Assembly: GCA_963978545.1 (NCBI GenBank)
Contig: OZ021723.1
Coordinates: 96,984,002 to 97,048,001 of the forward strand
Reading direction: 5' to 3'
Length of the DNA stretch: 64,000 nucleotides
From: Linyphia triangularis
Lineage: Eukaryota > Arthropoda > Arachnida > Araneae > Linyphiidae
This document shows, piece after piece, positions 11,502 through 22,349 of the stretch. How positions within the stretch are numbered: the first letter of the stretch is position 1; each line of letters begins with the position of its first letter. The translations under genes and the position numbers were made by a program. The notes beneath the pieces are model-generated. The model was not told the DNA's origin. It searched no databases and saw nothing but the letters and a program-made list of their open reading frames with translations.

Positions 11502-11941
11502 AGGTGATGGATTTAGGTGGTGTTAGGAGGTGTTTTTTTGGAGGTGTTGGTTGGTTATGACATCTTTACTACTCGACAGAGCTGTAAGGTCACGTGGAGA
11601 ACTTTTAGTTGGTTGTCGACTGCGTGAAGTATTGGTTTACTCGACTCAGTTATTCCTTGAATTTAACTCATTTGAATGTAAAAGAAGTTTTAAATACATT
11701 CTCGATAACACAGTATGAAATAGAAGTCTTTATAATATTTTTGATGCACTCTCCCAAAATACTCAAGGCACGATTTACCGGATCACAGTGCATGATGTTT
11801 TCAATCACTCAATGTGCAATGAATGTTTATTTTTATTGTATAGTTTATTCAAACTTCCAAAAAACAGTGGTAACAGGAAACAACTCAACAATTGGTAAAC
11901 AGTTTTTCGCCAACAGAAAGTTCCCTATCGGTTGACGGAAT

Positions 11942-12271
11942 CTTCTTCTTGTTAAGAACTATGGGGACTAAGGTACCTCTGCTTCTTTTAAGCATTGTGT
12001 ACCAACCCCATATCCAGTACAGATCGGTAGAGGGCAGTACAGCACAGGATGTAAGCACACACTCGCTCGTGAGAGGGAGTGCGCAAGTCTACCTATAACC
12101 ACCGAAGAGTTCATTTCTACCTCCTTTCGGTAGCTACCCGGTAGATGGCAGCACACTGACCGTATGTGGAACTTCTTCATTGAGAGGCACGGTGGTCTTT
12201 AGTCGATCCCAGGCCCGAACTCGTAACCTTCTGGTTGCGAGATACTCTCCCGACTGGACTACGCGGCCCTT
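11942..12271 (-). mobile_element. SINE-2, tRNA-derived SINE with AAG tail
   Basis: A second SINE family in minus orientation. Reading from 12271 downward, the head GGGCCGCGTAGTCC contains a perfect A-box pattern (TAGTCCAGTCGG, complement of 12250-12261), then a B-box-like GAGTTCGGGCC (complement near 12212-12222). The body carries GTGCTGCCATCTACC and GTACTGCCCTCTACC, and the 3' end is a short (AAG)n tail (CTTCTTCTT at 11943-11951 on plus). The flanks GGTTGACGGGAT (12272-12283) and GGTTGACGGAAT (11930-11941) are a 12-bp duplication with one mismatch. It is clearly more G+C-rich than its surroundings. Open frames across it on either strand are chance. Confidence 0.85.
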
Positions 12272-12283
12272 GGTTGACGGGAT

Positions 12284-12750
12284 AATACGTACCTAAATAT
12301 TTTTACGAACACCAAATAATTCTGTAAAATTTCATATACACTACTTTAAAGCTTTGAGAAAGTTAAGCTAGTAATACAGTTTTCGTTATTTACTGTACAA
12401 GTATACGTGGCCATGTCATGCCAAGCCATCCTGGATTACCAGTCGATTTGACTGTATCAAACCTAAAAAAAAAAAGTGCAAGTTCAGTTTATTAGGGTAA
12501 GACGTGTTCATATAAACACTTAGTACATCAACAATTTCCGACCAAAAATTAAAATGGTGATTGACAACGATGAGGTAACTCGTAATTGGCAATCTGCTGT
12601 TGTAATGTGCTTAGAAGTCAAGTTTAAAATTAATTTTCTGATTGAAATATCATTCAATAAAATTCCAAAAAATCATATATTCTTCAGCGTAACAGTTTTG
12701 ACGTAATTTTTTTATTTTATTTTTAATGTATGTAACTTTTGTATTTTGGT
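12284..12750. other. No supported feature
   Basis: A+T-rich spacer between SINE-2 and R1 copy 2. Confidence 0.4.
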
Positions 12751-12969
12751 AATCCTTTAAATTAACTTCGATTTTGTGTGTGGCTAGGTATCTCGACGGT
12801 GGAGGGTTAATTAACCTCCTTGCTTTCATCCAATCGCGATGAAATTCGCCTGTAAGATGACAATGCAATCTATAAAATTTTAGCGGCTGTCACTGCCACA
12901 TAAAGGTCGCTTTTACGCAATACTAATAAACCAACTTGCAGTCAGCCATTCACGCTGAAATAGAATTAA

Positions 12970-13146
12970 AGTTTGGCGTCCACTATCGCTGAGCAGAACA
13001 GATCACAACGGAGTGGATCTGAGCCAATTACAAGGCTGCCAATGTCTATTATTGCACGAGCCTCGAGGTACAATGGACAGCCTTGTAATTGGCTCTAATC
13101 CACTCCGCTCTAATCTGCTCTGCTTAGCGATAGTGGACACCAAGCT
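12970..13146. mobile_element. TTAA-flanked MITE (177 bp) inside R1
   Basis: A near-palindromic MITE: AGTTTGGCGTCCACTATCGC on the left pairs with the complement of GCGATAGTGGACACCAAGCT on the right, and the pairing continues through GAGCCAATTACAAGGCTG. Arms of about 70 bp enclose a loop of about 40 bp. TTAA flanks it at 12966-12969 and 13147-13150. The other R1 copy lacks the insert at the same place, which independently supports the boundaries. Superfamily piggyBac- or Kolobok-like by target site only. Confidence 0.88.
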
Positions 13147-13191
13147 TTAACTGATCATCGAAGAAACATTTTCTGTTGGCAAAATTGTTTT

Positions 13192-13320
13192 AATCAGAAT
13201 AAATAAAAAAAAAAAAAAATGTAATCAGAATAAATAAAAAAAAATGTAATCAGAATAAATAAAAAAAAATATTTTAATCAGAATCAATAATAAAATTGTT
13301 TAAATCAGAATAAATTAAAG
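13192..13320. repeat. Tandem AATCAGAATAAATAAA repeat, about 5 units
   Basis: The block AATCAGAATAAATAAA or a close variant starts at 13192, 13223, 13248, 13276 and 13303, a period of 25-31 bp that varies with the length of the A run. It looks like slippage-driven expansion within R1. Confidence 0.85.
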
Positions 13321-13560
13321 ATATTTGAATGTGGATGCGTAATTTCACGATCATTTTTAATGAATAAATTTTGAAAAGTTGTTTACCGTATATTTTGCAG
13401 ATAGAGATGTTTTTAATATTTGAAATTAGATTCAATCACAAAGAACACGTTGACAACAGAACCGACCCTGTGTTAATGAATATAAAAATTGGCAATGCAG
13501 ACAAAGTATTTATATGAAAAACTTTATTTATATGAGTTATATTATTTCAAATTATGTTAC

Positions 13561-14264
13561 GGCTCGAAATTGTTTTTATGGGATTTAAAAGATAACGTAT
13601 CTCATTGTTCCCCACATAAAAAATTATTTTCCCATGTTATGGTAATAATCTTGGTTCAAATTTATAAATATTTATTCTAGATTATATTATTTGCATCGTT
13701 TTAAATAAAAATGTGTGAACTGAAGAAATCTTTCTCATAAAAATCAATATTTCTTTGCTTAAATATTACTCTAAATTGCCACAAACTAAAGCAAAGAATA
13801 CAAAGCCCTTCCTATATATAATTGAGTTCTGTCATTCTTTTCCGAAAGTTGGACAGAAGGCTTCAAATAGTTCTTAGTCATCAAGAAAAGTTTATTTCTG
13901 AATCAGAACATTGTTAAGATGTCCAGTTTTTTTTTATATTTATTAGTGTAGCTATAAGTACGAACTAGTAGACTTACCAACAATTTCGTACATTTATTGA
14001 CAAAACACAGATATCGTACATGGATTTTTCTCTTTAAAAATATTAATTAATAAAATATTAAATATATTAAAATATAGAATAATTTTTAGACATTTATTGT
14101 TCGAAATAAAGCTATAATGATTAACTTTTAGTATTTATTTTAACAAAATATTTCAATATTTCTGGTACAGGATAACCCAAATACACTTTTATTTATCTTT
14201 AAAAAGTAAGCGTAAAAAAATATTGTATATTACTAGCCTCATTTTATAATATATTTATATTATC
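13561..14264. other. No supported feature
   Basis: A+T-rich spacer; only short, low-complexity open frames. Confidence 0.4.
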
Positions 14265-14277
14265 ATCAAAATAAGGC

Positions 14278-14457
14278 GCCGACCAAACGGTACAGTGGTT
14301 AGCGTGCTAGCTTCTAAACCGCGATGTTGCGGGTTCGAGTCCCGTGTTAGGCATGGGTGTTTGTAAATGTATGTTGGCTTGTCAAATGACGAATATTTCC
14401 GAGCATTATAGCCCTCGTGTTGCTGACGGCGCCAGATAATCTGAAAACAACCAACCA
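14278..14457 (+). mobile_element. SINE-1 copy 2
   Basis: Full-length copy with A box, B box (GGTTCGAGTCC) and an AACCAACC tail. The duplication ATCAAAATAAGGC is exact at 14265-14277 and 14458-14470. It has a few private substitutions, such as GAATATTTCCGAGC in the body, so it is not one of the youngest copies. Confidence 0.93.
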
Positions 14458-14470
14458 ATCAAAATAAGGC

Positions 14471-14962
14471 CCTAAGTACAATAAATAATTTATCTATTCC
14501 AAACTGTTAACATTTTAAGAACAAAACATTTAAAAATAGTCCATTGGATATTACCTCAGCATGCTTGTATGAGTTACTATTTTGTAGTAGCTCTATACAT
14601 ATATTCATTTTATGGGATTGTCAACAAGTTTATTAAAGGAATTCTCTTAAAACTTCAATAAAAATTACAATGATACTTTTGCGCAACACGTCATTCGATT
14701 TGCAATACTTAATATACACTACATTTATATTTTGGTACTATATTCAGAATTACACCTTTTTACTAGCGAAAATGAATTTTTGCTTTGTACCTTTTGAAAA
14801 GCACAATTTAGGCAGCTAAAAAAACAAATTAATGAATACTTAACTCGTTTTGACGCTTCCTCTTGTAGATATACGTCCCCCAAAGAACGACTCTTTTACT
14901 TTATCGTTAATATTTTTACTTATTTGAAAACCAAAAGTCAGAATATCAATAAAAATAAAATA

Positions 14963-15003
<41 letters not shown>

Positions 15004-15574
15004 GAAAGAAAATGGAGTTTAATGGAGGGAAAAAAAAATATATGTTTCTAAATTTGAAATTTGAAATATTTCTTTATCGTTTGATTATCAGTTTTTTTTT
15101 TTTGTTTTTTTTTAATTAAACTAATAATTACATATGATTTATGTTTCTTTCTTTAACAAAATCATGTTTAAAAAAAAAAAAATTGCATTAACTTTTTTAT
15201 CACCTTTACAGCTTAAAAAACTATTGTTTGTTTTTGCATAGTCGTTCGTTTTCTTGCTATCAATTTGCGTTCATTGAAAATTTACGAAATTTAAATTAAA
15301 GCAAATTACAAAAAAAGTAATATTATTGAATATACATATTACTTTTTAACATTTTATTATGTTTTTATATGTTCATTATCTGTTTAGATAAAACAAATTT
15401 GTATTCATACAAATGTTTACCTTGAAATGCGGGGGGGTACAATGGACAATTCCCGAATTTAAAAAAACAAAATTACATTTTTTTATTCTATTCTAAATGT
15501 TTCGAAAATGACATAAACACAAAAATTTCTGCTCAATGTACTTTTTTTTATTTGCGATCAAAGTTATCTTGTTA
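14471..15574. other. Gene-free, homopolymer-rich stretch
   Basis: Holds a 34-base A run (14968-15001) and several T-rich runs. No exon-like or repeat-terminal sequence was found. Confidence 0.45.
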
Positions 15575-15860
15575 GACGTTGGCAAGAAAACGATTCATTC
15601 CGCTAGCATTGAATATGTCGTTACGGCTTCCCAGACATCTTGGCTTGAAATGCAGCAGCGGAAACCGGATTTGCAAGTTTCTCGCAAATCACGCCAACCT
15701 GTACGGAATATGGCAATGGTCTATCAATGCCAACTATTTCAACGCCAACTATTTGGCAAAAACTTCACGATAACTATAGAAGCTGTAGGACCCTTGACGT
15801 CATAGATTTTGCTGAGTGTTTTGATCAGACTGGTTTTCGCTCGGTTTTGAGGCATTTTCT
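15575..15860. other. Compositional island, unassigned
   Basis: This segment is visibly less A+T-rich than its flanks and contains repeated CGCCAAC/GCCAACTATTT blocks (15690-15755). Two overlapping plus-strand frames (15536-15805 and 15579-15773) cross it without a recognisable domain. It may be an eroded repeat or a lost exon. Confidence 0.3.
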
Positions 15861-17052
15861 TTTCTTAATATTTAAATAACTAAATTTTTTAAAGAACTTT
15901 TGTTTAAATATTTGGAATCAGAAAGAAATTCTAATTCTAAGGAAACTAATTTCACTCGTTTTTAAAAAATGCGGGAAATGTCCATTCACTTTTTTAACAG
16001 TTAAAAAAAAGTAAAACAAGCTTAGAATTTTCTTTTTGTATTGTATCATTTAGCAAATTAATTATATATTATTTTGGGATTTTAAATCAGTTTAACTAAA
16101 ATTTTATTGAAAATATACTTACACATTCAAATGTAGTAAATTTAAAAATATAAAATGTAAAATGTTAAAAAGATATTGATTTTTGTCCTTAAAACTATGT
16201 CAACTTAAGTATTAACAGCACATAACACTGAATGATATTTGATACAGTATATTTTATCTTTTACCGTGAAAGAATATACAGTAGTTTCCATAAAAGATCT
16301 GTCTTAAGAAGTTTATCGTTAATCTATAAGTTGAAAAAGTTTATTTTAATGTTCCTCTTAACATTTGCTTAACTCATAACATTAGTAATTAACATTAGTC
16401 TTTTCATTCAAAAACATTTTAAGATTAATCCTTCCTTCACTTCAATTTCACTTTTTATTATATTTTATCATCCGGATTTGCCCAATTAACTTTCCTCCGA
16501 AAAATACTGCAAATTTAAAATAACGTTTTAAACATAATTTAAAAAGTCTACTTTTTCTTAAAATTCTTTTGTCATAAAAATCAAAAGTTGTTCTAGGTAT
16601 GCATATTCAGATTCATCTACCAAAAGATCCTCTTTTCTAAAATTGGTATCAGATTAATCATAAACCCACATTTTTTGTAGCCTCATAATTAACTTTTTTG
16701 CTTACTTTTCCTTCTTTTAATCTTTTTAAGATTTAATTTTGTCTAATTTTCCATTTTTTAAGGTTTCCTGTTCAACTCGTACTAACATATAAGTAATTGT
16801 TTTTCTGAGACTATATAAAAGCTAAAAATTAAAAGCAAGGCTATTAAAAGGTACCTTTTGTTTTGCTTAATTACAAATTGCTAGAGGCAAAGGTTAAGAA
16901 TAATTACACTTGCTTAAAGAAATTCAAGCTTTATTAAGAAAAGTAGGACATAGAGGTTCATACTAAATTACAAGTAATGCTGCGGTAAGTGCAACTATTC
17001 CATAAAAAATACATCCCGGGTTTATTTAAAAAAAAAAAAAAAAAAAAAAAAC
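15861..17052. other. No supported feature
   Basis: A+T-rich spacer ending in a 24-base A run (17028-17051) that abuts FB1. Confidence 0.4.
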
Positions 17053-18337
17053 TAGGTGTGTTGAACATCGCACAACTCTCAATTACACTATATAACACAG
17101 GTCAATGCAGGAGAATTTAACATAGTGTTTTATTTTTAATAATTTAAATAAAAATGGTCAGTTTGACGATATTTTTGGTGGTAATTTTAACATGAGCAAG
17201 GGAGAAAAAAACCAAAATGTCTTAATTGGTGGTTTTATTCGATAGACATTACATTGCCCTTGCTTGAGCGTGAAACACAAAAAAAAAAATTTAAAAATCA
17301 GTCGTTATTGGATGATGCTCAAGGGCAGAGTGCTCTTTGTTAAGGGCACTCATTTTTCAACTTTTTACGCTTTTATCGCATTTTTATGAGAATTTCGTTG
17401 ATGGAATTATTTAGAACACCTTCAGAAGCATTAACACAGCGATATTTAACAAAATCGCAAGAGGCTGTTTTTTAGATATTATGGAAAAACATGATTTTTC
17501 AATGGCAGCTACCTTATGCGCATGAGCGATTTTGACGAAAACCTTAATGGTATGTCCTGTGGCTATCTTCAAGCCGCACACCAAATTAGAAAATCGTAGG
17601 TCAATTTGTCAGACATACAATTTTCTAGATAATTACTTTCAATTACAATGGACAATTACATAGGACAATGAAGGTATAATATTCGGTCAAAAAAATTCGA
17701 TGTTTTTTTTTGCAATTCTCCACGTTCTGGAACATCCTGATCTCAAAAAAGTGATCTATAAAAAAATGTCTGTCTGTGTGTGCGTAGTCGGCATAACTCC
17801 CGAACAAATTAACTTACGATGTTCAAATTTGGTATGCGGGTTGCTGATCGCCATGGGTCCTACCATTAAGGTTTTCGTCAAAATCGCGCATGAGCATAAG
17901 GTAGCTGCCATTGAAAAAATCATGTTTTTCAATGGCTAACAAAGGCTCCAACTATTTTTATAAAAATCGCCTCTTAAGGTGTTCTAAACATACCCACCTC
18001 TGATATTCCCGTAAAAATGCTATAATGGCATAAAAAATGAAAAACGAATGCCTTCAACACAGAGTCCTCCTTGGTGGAACATAGCTAATCAACGATCGTT
18101 TTTTCTCCTCTTCTCAGTTTCACTTATAACAAAGGATAATATACGAATTTTTGAAAATTATATCGCCAAACACACCATTTTGGCGATTTTTTTTTCCATA
18201 CCTATACAAGAAAAATATCGTCAAACTGGCCATTTTTTCTAAATGAAGGATGAAAATATAAAAACGATAAATGGCACAAATTCACATCAGTAATATAGTG
18301 CAATTGAAAGTTGTGCGATGTTCCACACCCCAACTTT
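17053..18337. mobile_element. Foldback element FB1, near-complete palindrome
   Basis: Two inverted arms of about 600-700 bp meet near 17640-17660. The left end CTAGGTGTGTTGAACATCG is the inverse of the right-end block at about 18312-18334. Inner blocks such as GATTTTGACGAAAACCTTAA (near 17528) and their complements (near 17865) pair across the centre. Each arm carries the GGCGATATTTTTGGCG block and a conserved frame of about 50 codons (plus, 17760-17936; residues ITPEQINLRCSNLVCG). No transposase is visible, so it is non-autonomous. A Foldback-type or palindromic MITE identity follows from structure alone. Confidence 0.85.
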
Positions 18338-18884
18338 TTTTTTTTTAAATGAGGATGTTCCATTAATTAGTTAAATTAGAGTCTTTCTTCCATTAATGTA
18401 TGGATATTTATTATGGCACTTACATATTATCTTGTTGACCGTTTGCGAGACAAAAAATTTAGCAAGTGGATTTACGCAGTGTCATGAAGGCAAGCTGCGA
18501 TAAATAAATTCAAGTCAATATTTTTTCTTTATATTTCTCACTGCCGGAAAGCAGTTAATTTCGTATTGGGAATTATCGTATCGATCTATTTCAGTCCCAA
18601 ATTGACAAAATTTTCATTAAAGATGATAAAGTCAAGAGAGCGACAGCCAGCTGGTTCACGATCTAAACAAATAATTTAACTAACATCGATTGGGTTACAA
18701 GATTAGCACACAAACAAGACTTACCCCAGATCGGTCTTGTTGTATATATACTCGACCTATTTTTCGATCGGGATAAAAAATTAAAGTTTTTAAGTTATGA
18801 AGGAATAGGTCCTGTCCTGACAGTAAGTTTTTCTGGTCTCTGTAAGTAAGAAGCAATAATAACGTCTTGTCTTCTTTGTCTTGT
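18338..18884. other. No supported gene
   Basis: Moderately A+T-rich sequence with one donor-like GTAAGTAAG at about 18842 but no open exon leading into it. Confidence 0.35.
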
Positions 18885-19430
18885 CTATTCTAACTTTTTC
18901 GAAAACTCATTCATTGGTTGGACGGTGAGAGATGTGTTGAAGAATCTCAATTGGACACATCTAAGGATGTAAAGGCTAGGCCCATACCCCCCCCCGTATG
19001 ATCTGGTTGGTGAAGAGGTGGCTTTTGTTGCGGCGGCAAATAAGTTTGCCATAAATCCTTCTTTGCCTGTTGACCCGGTAACGAGAAATGTCACCATGTC
19101 TGGCCTTCCATGGCATTTAAATATGCGATGCGTATGTTTCATTCTTTGTTAGTTCAGACACCAAGTCACCGATGGTACAGCTGGCCAGACAAGGGGAGGA
19201 GGGGGAGAAAATGTCCTTGAATTTCCAATGGATTGAACATAACTTCTTCACACGTAGTCCATCTAAATGGTCAGTCCGGATGAATGTCCATTCCTCTGGG
19301 CAGTTGACGCATTCCACAGGAGGCTCTATCGCTAGTCTGAGCAGAACCATGCAGCCAACGAGGCCAGGTAGTTCAAACTTTGCCGCCAACCAAAAGTCCC
19401 CAACAGTCGATTGACTGTTGACATTTTACC
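18885..19430 (-). pseudogene. Unidentified coding-like island, frame-disrupted
   Basis: About 540 bp of distinctly higher G+C than the flanks. On the minus strand a frame runs from about 19430 to 19117 without a stop and contains the Cys-rich segment ECVNCPEEWTFIRTDHLDG; a second frame, shifted and overlapping by about 26 bp, continues to 18885 and contains VTFLVTGSTGKEGF. Composition and length suggest a former coding sequence broken by an indel, or one or two exons. I recognise no domain and cannot exclude a transposon-encoded protein or a non-coding repeat. Confidence 0.3.
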
Positions 19431-19469
19431 AAATTTAATCACTCATATATTCGCCAATGAAATGACAGT

Positions 19470-19718
19470 ACTATACTAAACTTCAACTTAACTAGACATC
19501 ACTTAGACGGTAGATCGTCACAGTGCTCATAGGTATTTAATCCATTTTGGCGGCGTGAAAGCATAATGTTCGCCAAACCACAACCCTGTAGAGAACAAAA
19601 GGCTACAAGGTTTGGCGAGAATTATGTCATCACTCCGCCAAAATGGATTAAATACCTATGAGCACTGTGACGATCTACCGTCTAAGTGATGTCTAGTTAA
19701 GTTGAAGTTTAGTATAGT
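19470..19718. repeat. Perfect 84-bp inverted repeat (249-bp hairpin element)
   Basis: The arm at 19470-19553 (starting ACTATACTAAACTTCAAC) is matched base for base by its complement at 19635-19718. A further 26 bp on each side of the loop pair with about 6 mismatches, leaving a 29-base loop. The perfect outer arms imply a recent origin or gene conversion. It may be a palindromic MITE or a snap-back duplication; no clear target duplication is visible. It ends 19 bp before a SINE-1 copy. Confidence 0.92.
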
Positions 19719-19737
19719 CAAATTCAAATACAAGCGC

Positions 19738-19920
19738 GCCGACCAAACGGTGTAGTGGTTAGCGTGCTAGCTTCTAGACCGCGAGGTTGCGGGTTCCGAG
19801 TCCCGTGTTAGTCATGGGTGTTTGTAAATGTATGTTGGCTTGTCTAATGACGAATGTTTCGGCGCATTATAGCCCTCGTGTTGCTGACGGCGCCAGATAA
19901 TCTGAAAACAACCAACCAAC
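19738..19920 (+). mobile_element. SINE-1 copy 3
   Basis: Full-length copy. The B box is altered by one inserted base (GGTTCCGAGTCCC), a variant shared with the copies at 29976 and 38782, which suggests a subfamily. The tail is ACAACCAACCAAC and the exact duplication CAAATACAAGCGC lies at 19725-19737 and 19921-19933. Confidence 0.93.
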
Positions 19921-19933
19921 CAAATACAAGCGC

Positions 19934-22237
19934 ACCTCCCTTCCCTCACTGCCCTAATATATTTTTTAATAAATATTCAAAAATATTTGTTGTTTGATTA
20001 AAAAAAAATGTATGTACTTATAGCTTTATAAAATTTCCAAACATTAAAGGGTTCATTTTTTATTTCACCGATGAATTTTTCAAAAAAGTGTAAAACATTA
20101 AAATTGGTCATACTATGGTAAAACATAGGGTGTCGTATGCATTACATACGTCAACTTATTATAATGTTCCGTATTTGCTCTCTAGGATTTCAGGCAGAAA
20201 AATTATAATATAATGTAATATTTTATTTAAGGTAGTTATGTTAAAAACATTTTCGACAAAAAAGGAACTATAAAGACCAATAATGTTTCTCTATTAAAAT
20301 TTTATGTTTTGTCAAATATAGTTAATCTTATTAAATAGAATTATAATTTTCAATCACATCTATCTAAAGTATATTTGTTTATAAGTTAATAATAAATAAC
20401 AATATCTTAATTGAGCAAGATAACGAAGAACTCGGAGGGATTTTAAATATCGAAATTTAATGTTATAAATATACATGCAGTAATTTAGTAATTTAATGGA
20501 CAAATATTCGCCATATATTTGAATCGCTAATTGCAAAAATCCTATAACTAAGAATCTCTAGTTTTGGATAATTAAAAAAAAAAGTGTTCACTTCCTCCTC
20601 TTAAATTAAAAGTTGAACTAACCTCATATTATAAGTACACAAGTCGCCGTTAGTATTCTATAATTTTCATTTAAAAAAAAAGTTTTAAAGGTGTTAGATA
20701 GTTTATTTTAACTACCTCAAAACTGGACATTTTGCAATTATAGGATTACTGCAATCGTTGATTCATTTACCATGCACGTTATGTTAAGTTGTTTTTCAAA
20801 ACAGTAATTTTTTTAGTGCAAAAGCATTAAACATGTTCCATTATCAAAGCATAAAATCGAACAAACGGCATAAGTATAAGAGATTTACAACATAATAAGT
20901 AACAAGAGCAAGTGTGAGTCAAGAATATGGCATCATGGTAACACAAAAATTTATTGGCATAAGAGATGGAGAGAAAGAGAGCAACACAGTGAATTCTAGA
21001 CAGGTATAAAATAAAAAGTGCCGAGCCGAACACGAATCTATGCTTTTTATAGACCGTCATAATGACGCATGCGCAAAAGACATGGTGTGACCTAGAAACT
21101 AGTTTAAATTGGCTTAGACTGGAGAAACCAGCCAAATCTATGGAACATTTCATTAAAAATCGGATTAAGACCGGTAACATTAGAAACCTGTTGTGCAATA
21201 TAAAAAAATATTACTTTTGGCAAACAAATTACATAAATGATTAAATATTTTTTTGTTGTATTAAGGGTTATAACTTGTAGCATGAAAGTATCAATATGCA
21301 ATTACTTATCTAATTTATGTTAGGGCAATATTGGGTTTATAACATTTTAATTAACAAGATTTTTAAGTTTTTTAACAAATAAATAATAACATTATTAATT
21401 CATTAATCTTCAAATTAATGTCAAGCACATTTAACCGATAATAAGTCTATATTTTTGCTGTATTCTAACTGAAGAACAAACAAGATATAATCTAAATCCA
21501 AAGCTTCAACAACGTTATTGAGAAGCCATCAAGTAACAGAATCACAGACTTTCTTTCATCCATAGTCAGAGATCTCCTTTTGAAAACAAACGAATAACTT
21601 TCGAAGGAAAGTTTAATATATATTGCTAACATTTCAACGGAAAGTATGCGAGTGTATGAAGTTCCTGACATGTAAGCTACTAGACGCATTTCTTAGAGGT
21701 TGGTATTCATTAAACTGCTGATTTGTGACACATGCAATTCCTAACTTTAAAAGTTACTCCGATATTTGTTCTGTATGTGTGACATATATCCGTTGAAAAC
21801 AATCCTTCCCTAAATAAGAAAATTACTCTAGGAAATGCGTTTCGTCGTTTGGGTTTAGTTCCCATTTCAAAAGAAACTAAGTTATTGTCCCTTTGGTCAT
21901 GGTTTGTACAAAATAAAAACTTTGCTCTTAAATGGTTTTAACTGTATGTGTAATGTTTTTTACTTGACTTCAATGAACTAGAAAACAGTGTTTGTTTGCT
22001 TCTTTTATTTATTGGTGTTGGCAACTATCCAAATACGGAGCATATTTTCTGGAGTAACAAGGTTGATGGAATATTTAAAACGTTGATTCCTATAAACTTT
22101 AAAGAAAATTTTAATTCAATCAGCTTTCGTTGATTAAAGAAAAAGTTATTGACTTCATCAAAATGATATATTCCCTACTTATAAAATAATTTCTCCTATC
22201 AAATTTCTCTTTTTTTTTTTAAAAAAACTACTTTATG
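19934..22237. other. Gene-free stretch
   Basis: The longest open frame in the window lies here on minus (20827-21198, 123 codons). It has no recognisable motif and lies in A+T-rich DNA, so I do not call it. CGCATGCGC at 21065-21073, an NRF1-like palindrome, is the only regulatory-looking motif and has no gene nearby. Confidence 0.4.
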
Positions 22238-22349
22238 AAAAATTAGTTGATAAACTAATACATAAAAAATTAGTTGATAGGTTAATATATCAAAAATTAG
22301 TTGATAAGCTAATATATCAAGAATTAGTTGCTAAGTTAATATATCAAAA
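22238..22349. repeat. 27-bp tandem repeat, 4 units
   Basis: AATTAGTTGATAARYTAATA units start at 22241, 22268, 22295 and 22322, an exact 27-bp spacing. Part of each unit (TTAGTTGATAAGCTAA) is itself nearly palindromic. Confidence 0.92.

Larger units (their letters stand above)
12751..13560. repeat. Dispersed repeat R1, copy 2, split by a MITE
   Basis: Aligns with 2579-3125 on both sides of an inserted MITE (12970-13146). Downstream of the insertion the AATCAGAATAAATAAA block, present about twice in copy 1, has expanded to five units. No coding frame spans the repeat. Confidence 0.7.

Noticed and set aside
11968..12180. 70-codon minus frame and overlapping plus frame
   Set aside because: They lie inside SINE-2 and result from its higher G+C.
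13192..13320. CRISPR-like short repeats
   Set aside because: Unit spacing varies only through A-run length; there are no spacers and the context is eukaryotic.
20827..21198. Longest single open frame (123 codons, minus) as a gene
   Set aside because: Hydrophobic Phe/Leu/Cys-rich translation typical of A+T-rich noise, no domain, no splice context, and an opposing frame of similar quality on plus.
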